A stretch of DNA of 9,473 nt from an uncultured Flammeovirgaceae bacterium (GTDB lineage: Bacteria; Bacteroidota; Bacteroidia; Cytophagales; Cyclobacteriaceae): positions 1 through 9,473 of the forward strand of contig CAKZPJ010000781.1 in NCBI GenBank assembly GCA_937138955.1, written 5' to 3'. The translations under genes and the position numbers were made by a program. Positions 5,953 through 9,473 of this stretch are shown here, piece after piece. How positions within the stretch are numbered: the first letter of the stretch is position 1; every line of letters starts with the position of its first letter. The notes under the pieces are model-generated. The model searched no databases. It was given only the letters and a program-made list of their open reading frames with translations, and was not told the DNA's origin.

Positions 5953-6696
5953 ATGAAAATTCTCGGAATTATTCCGGCCCGGTGGGCTTCATCGCGATTC
6001 CCACAAAAAGTGCTGGCTGATATTGGTGGTAAAAGCATGGTACAGCGGGTGTACGAGCAAACTCTTCAGGCCACAAAGCTAGATGGAGTTATTGTAGCTA
6101 CCGATCACGAAAAGATTGCCGAACATATCGTTTCTTTTGGAGGAGAAGTAAGTCTGACCAGCTCTAAGCACCCATCAGGCACCGATCGTTGTCGGGAAAC
6201 ACTAGATCAGCAGACCGAAACATACGACTACGTAGTTAATATTCAGGGAGATGAGCCTTTTGTTCAGCCTCAGGCTATTAATGAGTTGGCTGATTTACTG
6301 GATGGTCAAACCCAGTTAGGAACGCTAGTATCTGAGATTCACGATGCTTCGGTGCTGAGTAATCCGAATATGATGAAGGTGATTTTCAATGCTCAGCGAG
6401 AAGCAATCTACTTTAGCCGAACGGCTATTCCCTATTTGCGGGATGTTCCGACTGAGCAATGGTTGCAATGCCATACTTTTTACAAACACGTTCACCTTTA
6501 TGCCTACCGAGCCGATGTTCTGCGAGAAATTACCGAGCTACCTGTAAACTGAGTCGAGAAAGCCGAATCGCTAGAGCAGCTACGCTGGATTGAAAACGGC
6601 TATCGCATTAAAGTAGGAATAACCGAACACGAAAGTCTTAGCGTAGATACTCCGGCTGATTTGGAGCGGGCAAAACAGCATATGAATATTAAGTAG
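5953..6696 (+). pseudogene. kdsB: 3-deoxy-manno-octulosonate cytidylyltransferase (CMP-Kdo synthetase), interrupted by in-frame TGA
   Basis: KdsB activates Kdo with CTP to CMP-Kdo in the cytoplasm, a required step in building the LPS inner core. The frame from ATG at 5953 shows IIPARWASSRFPQK (6-19, nucleotide binding), HPSGTDR (73-79) and NIQGDEPF (96-103, with metal-binding Asp100). TGA at 6550-6552 stops it after 199 residues, but the same frame continues for 47 codons, with family-typical EKAESLEQLRWIENGYRIKV and VDTPADLE, to TAG at 6694-6696. The total of 247 codons is the normal family length. The part beyond the stop contains the second metal-binding Asp (Asp232, by comparison with Asp235 of the E. 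coli enzyme) and the Q-L-R motif, so the 199-residue product should be inactive. No frameshift is involved. It is a sequencing error, a recent pseudogene or a readthrough case. The restored 3' end overlaps the convergent histidine kinase gene by 8 bp. Confidence 0.88.
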
Positions 6697-8680
6697 CAGA
6701 TTCAGGTGGTACTTCACCCGTTTCTATAGAATGGTTGGGTAGGATGATCGTAAAGGTGGTTCCCTTGTTTACAATTGATTCAACCCTAATGGTTCCTTGC
6801 ATTTTGGCGATAGTTTCCTTTACTAGAAACAGCCCTAATCCAGAACTATCTTGATGATTACTAGCTCGGTAAAACATCTCAAAAATATGATCCACGTGCT
6901 CCGAAGCAATACCCAATCCGTTATCCTGCACTTGAATTAACGCTTGCTTTTCGTCAACATTAATATCGATTTTTATGTAAGGACTTTCTTCGTAAGGATT
7001 ATAGTAGCGTAGCGCATTAGAGATAAGATTATTAAAGACTACCTCCAGCCGTTTAATATCTCCTATAAAGACAGCTGATGTATTGATTTCAGTGTGTTTA
7101 TCAATATTTTCGTACTGAGAAAGATGCGTATACAAAGCATACGTTTCTTCAATTAGTAATGAAAAATCGATGGTTTGGGGTGCAATAGCTAATTGAGAGT
7201 TGCGGGAGTAGTCCAAGATTTCCCGAACAAAGCTGTCTAATTTATGGATAGAGCGTTCTTGCAAATCCAGATAAGCCATATTCTCGGGCGAAGGCGATTC
7301 GTCCCGCATCAAGCCAATGAGACCAAGTAGGGAGGTGAGTGGTGCCCGTAGGTCGTGAGAAGTACGGTACACAAATGCATCCATTTCGTGATTGAGGCGC
7401 GATAGTTCCTCGTTAGTCTCTTCAATTAGCTGATTTTTATGCTCTAGTTGGATATTGGTTTCCTCCAGGGCATTAGCCGTTTGGGAAAATCGGCGGGATA
7501 ACAAAACAGACTGGGAGAACAGAAAGAAAAACATTCCGACAGGAGCTGCGAAAAAGGTGAAGATAATATTATTGGCGTGTAGTGAGTCGTTGACTAATGT
7601 GATAAGCAAGCAGCTCAATCCCAGCAAAAAGATGATGATGCCGTTAAGCTGACGCCAAGGTGCCTTCACCACCCTGTATAAGCCATATAAACTGGCGGAT
7701 ATCGCAAATACTTCAAACGGAATTACGGTATGACTAGACCAAAGCGGGGGAAAAACAAGTACAATGATGCAGAATATGCCAGTAAGTATAGTTACGGCCT
7801 TTACAAAAGAATTGGGAAGGGCCCGAGGAAAAATAGCGAAAGTAAAAGCAGCAAATACCGGTACACACAAATAGAAGCTCAGCAGTTCTGTCTTTATTAC
7901 CCAGGCCCAGGGTAGAAATTGAGCAATAATGTATAATTCGGTGCTTAAAGTTCTTATCACAATAAGCAGGCAAAATATGCTAAAATACAGTGGCGATCTG
8001 TCATTCTGACGATACAGATACAAGATCATGTGATAAAGTGCTATGATGATAAAGCTTCCGATAAGAAAGAACGTGACCACATAATCTCGAATCCAGTGGT
8101 GAGCTACCATTCTATGAGAGCCAAGTTGAAAAGTGTCCCACAACCCGCCCTTACGGTAGTGGTAATTAGAAAGGTGAACAACAATATCCAGTGTAGGTGC
8201 AAAAGGAATAGGAACCACTTGGGGGTTAAAGCCTGGAATAGCCTCGGAAGCCGAAGTAGCTACCTTCCCCACTTCATAGACTGGTTTTCCGTTCACCCAG
8301 ACCCGCATAGCGGTAGAGGCTGTATTTACTCGCAGCGAAAGCGGGACTGAATCGGGCGGCATTTGTATTTTCAACCGATAGGTAGCGTATCCGGTGCCCG
8401 TGGGCAGTGTATCATTAGATAAATCTTGAGACCAAGTATTTGGTACCGATATAAATTTTTCCGAAGCTGGCGAAAGTGATTGGAACGATTGAGGTGCAAC
8501 AAGCTGATTCCAATAAAAGCTCCATTGACCATTAAGAGTAATTATCCCATCGCTATTCCAGGACCATGTTGTTAAGTCAAGGTGTCCTTGCTCTGCTTGG
8601 GGCGCATCTCTAAACAAAGAACAGCCAGTAAGCCCCACCAGTATCAATAAAGTTGCGAGTAAAACAAGTCTTCGGTACAT
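6689..8680 (-). CDS. 7TMR-DISM membrane sensor histidine kinase with lipobox
   Basis: A 663-residue sensor kinase. Residues 1-20 form a signal sequence ending in a lipobox L-T-G-C (Cys20). Residues about 30-195 resemble the periplasmic jelly-roll sensory domain of 7TMR-DISM proteins (L-N-G-Q-W-S-F-Y-W, Y-A-T-Y-R-L-K-I, V-W-V-N-G-K-x-V-Y-E-V-G). Seven hydrophobic segments follow (about 201-223, 231-250, 264-284, 294-313, 318-337, 345-363, 371-394). A coiled coil (about 402-432) leads to HisKA with H-box S-H-D-L-R-A-P (phospho-acceptor His442) and an HATPase domain with N-box N-N-L-I-S-N-A-L (550-557), G1 D-N-G-L-G (586-590) and G2 S-S-G-L-G-L-F (612-618). No receiver domain or adjacent response regulator is present, so the partner is elsewhere. 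The periplasmic domain type suggests carbohydrate or other small-ligand sensing, but the ligand is unknown. It lies 111 bp downstream of the aldehyde dehydrogenase gene, same strand. Confidence 0.93.
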   Translation of the reverse strand: MYRRLVLLATLLILVGLTGCSLFRDAPQAEQGHLDLTTWSWNSDGIITLNGQWSFYWNQLVAPQSFQSLSPASEKFISVPNTWSQDLSNDTLPTGTGYATYRLKIQMPPDSVPLSLRVNTASTAMRVWVNGKPVYEVGKVATSASEAIPGFNPQVVPIPFAPTLDIVVHLSNYHYRKGGLWDTFQLGSHRMVAHHWIRDYVVTFFLIGSFIIIALYHMILYLYRQNDRSPLYFSIFCLLIVIRTLSTELYIIAQFLPWAWVIKTELLSFYLCVPVFAAFTFAIFPRALPNSFVKAVTILTGIFCIIVLVFPPLWSSHTVIPFEVFAISASLYGLYRVVKAPWRQLNGIIIFLLGLSCLLITLVNDSLHANNIIFTFFAAPVGMFFFLFSQSVLLSRRFSQTANALEETNIQLEHKNQLIEETNEELSRLNHEMDAFVYRTSHDLRAPLTSLLGLIGLMRDESPSPENMAYLDLQERSIHKLDSFVREILDYSRNSQLAIAPQTIDFSLLIEETYALYTHLSQYENIDKHTEINTSAVFIGDIKRLEVVFNNLISNALRYYNPYEESPYIKIDINVDEKQALIQVQDNGLGIASEHVDHIFEMFYRASNHQDSSGLGLFLVKETIAKMQGTIRVESIVNKGTTFTIILPNHSIETGEVPPESAT

Positions 8681-8791
8681 GCAGAAACACCTTAAACGAA
8701 AGAGTTACATCCTGATGAGGCAAAGTTCTATGCTAATTATACGCTTTTTTACATTACCAGTGAAATGGTATTACAAAAACTATTTGGATGT

Positions 8792-9473
8792 TTAACTAAC
8801 CCAAATGGTTTTTTGGTTAACAAACTCGCGAATACCCAGATGAGATAATTCTCGTCCGTAGCCTGATAGTTTCACTCCCCCAAAGGGCACTGCTGGATGA
8901 GAGGCGGTCATTTTATTGATGTAAACAGCCCCCGACTCAATTCTTTGAGCAAGGGCTTTGCCTCGTTCAATGTCTTGAGTCCAAACAGAACCACCCAGTC
9001 CGTAGCGAGAATCGTTGGCAATGCGAACCGCTTCATCTTCTGAGTCTACCTTGAACAGGCAAGCTACCGGTCCAAATAGTTCCTCATCGTAAGCGGGCGT
9101 ACCGGAGGGAATATCGGCTAATACAGTAGCATCCATAAACGCGCCTTTCTTGTCCGGTCGGGTTCCACCGAGTAGTACTTTTGCTCCTTTTGCCACTGAT
9201 TTTTGTACTTGTGCTACCAACTCATCGGCTAAATCAGTGCGCGCCATAGGGCCATAGTCTGTATCTTCTTCATTGGGGTCTCCTTGCTTTAGCTGCTGCA
9301 TCTTCTGTAAAAACAGATTAGTAAAATCGTCGTAAACCGCTTGGTGAATAATAAAGCGTTTGGCAGCAATACAGCTTTGCCCACAATTGATCATTCGGGC
9401 TTTTACTCCAACTTCGGCGGCGTGCGCTACATCAGCATCCTCTAAGACAATAAAAGGATCGCTCCCCCCTAGT
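8792..9473 (-). CDS. NAD(P)-dependent succinate-semialdehyde dehydrogenase-type aldehyde dehydrogenase, 5' part missing
   Basis: The minus-strand frame is open from the right edge to TAA at 8792-8794; about 226 C-terminal residues are visible. It begins L-G-G-S-D-P-F-I-V-L, the block whose preceding residue is the catalytic Glu (just outside the window), then G-Q-S-C with the nucleophilic Cys (codon 9371-9373), E-E-L-F-G-P-V (cofactor/active-site loop), N-D-S-R-Y-G-L-G-G-S-V-W-T and the C-terminal P-F-G-G-V-K-L-S-G-Y-G-R-E-L-S. This pattern is that of the shorter succinate-semialdehyde dehydrogenases (Sad/YneI, GabD1 type), which oxidise succinate semialdehyde to succinate in the cytoplasm, for example in GABA breakdown. 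Substrate is inferred from resemblance and could be another small aldehyde. The ATG at 9394 is internal and not the true start. It may be co-transcribed with the downstream kinase, but the 111-bp gap makes this uncertain. Confidence 0.92.
   Translation of the reverse strand, partial: LGGSDPFIVLEDADVAHAAEVGVKARMINCGQSCIAAKRFIIHQAVYDDFTNLFLQKMQQLKQGDPNEEDTDYGPMARTDLADELVAQVQKSVAKGAKVLLGGTRPDKKGAFMDATVLADIPSGTPAYDEELFGPVACLFKVDSEDEAVRIANDSRYGLGGSVWTQDIERGKALAQRIESGAVYINKMTASHPAVPFGGVKLSGYGRELSHLGIREFVNQKTIWVS

Noticed and set aside
475..6696. Genome-wide reassignment of TGA or TAA as sense codons
   Set aside because: Intact genes in the window end properly at both codons at the expected family lengths.
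8030..8350. Plus-strand open frame of 106 codons opposite the histidine kinase
   Set aside because: It lies wholly antisense to a well-supported kinase gene and its translation shows no recognisable domain; similar antisense frames at 4196-4507 and 2035-2289 were dropped for the same reason.
8755..8772. TACCA/TGGTA hairpin as a terminator for the aldehyde dehydrogenase gene
   Set aside because: The stem is only five pairs and on the transcribed strand is followed by an A run, not a T run.

Overview
The window looks like a chromosomal segment of a Bacteroidota bacterium, probably of the Cytophagales type. This rests on the gene families (type III polyketide synthase, GyrI-like stand-alone protein, HGSNAT/DUF5009-like membrane protein, NDH-2, 7TMR-DISM histidine kinase), A-rich start regions without clear Shine-Dalgarno sequences, and a TACCTTTA box resembling the Bacteroidota -7 element (TAnnTTTG). 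KdsB points to a Gram-negative envelope with Kdo-containing LPS. The genus cannot be fixed from the sequence alone.

Layout, left to right. A type III polyketide synthase gene on the minus strand runs off the left edge (1-356). Divergent from it is a GyrI-like effector-binding gene broken by an in-frame TAA (475-960), followed by radA (989-2371) and an HGSNAT/DUF5009-like multi-pass membrane protein (2442-3626), all on the plus strand. A convergent intergenic region with a long imperfect hairpin (3650-3714) separates these from a minus-strand type II NADH dehydrogenase (3866-5200). The divergent gap 5201-5596 carries a 160-bp palindromic MITE-like element (5408-5567) that ends 29 bp before a DUF427 gene (5597-5878). 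After a perfect 8-bp stem-loop comes kdsB (5953-6696), which is interrupted by an in-frame TGA. Its 3' end overlaps that of a convergent hybrid membrane-sensor histidine kinase (6689-8680, minus). An aldehyde dehydrogenase of the succinate-semialdehyde type, also minus, runs off the right edge (8792-9473).

The genes are mostly independent housekeeping or accessory functions: recombination repair (RadA), respiration (NDH-2), LPS precursor synthesis (KdsB), sensing (histidine kinase) and aldehyde oxidation. There is no obvious single pathway or operon, and I see no defence system, CRISPR array, tRNA or rRNA. The two strongest observations are the MITE-like palindrome, with 19-bp terminal inverted repeats, a TAA target duplication and an exact central dyad, and the two separate genes (GyrI-like and kdsB) that each carry one in-frame nonsense codon while the rest of the conserved reading frame stays intact.
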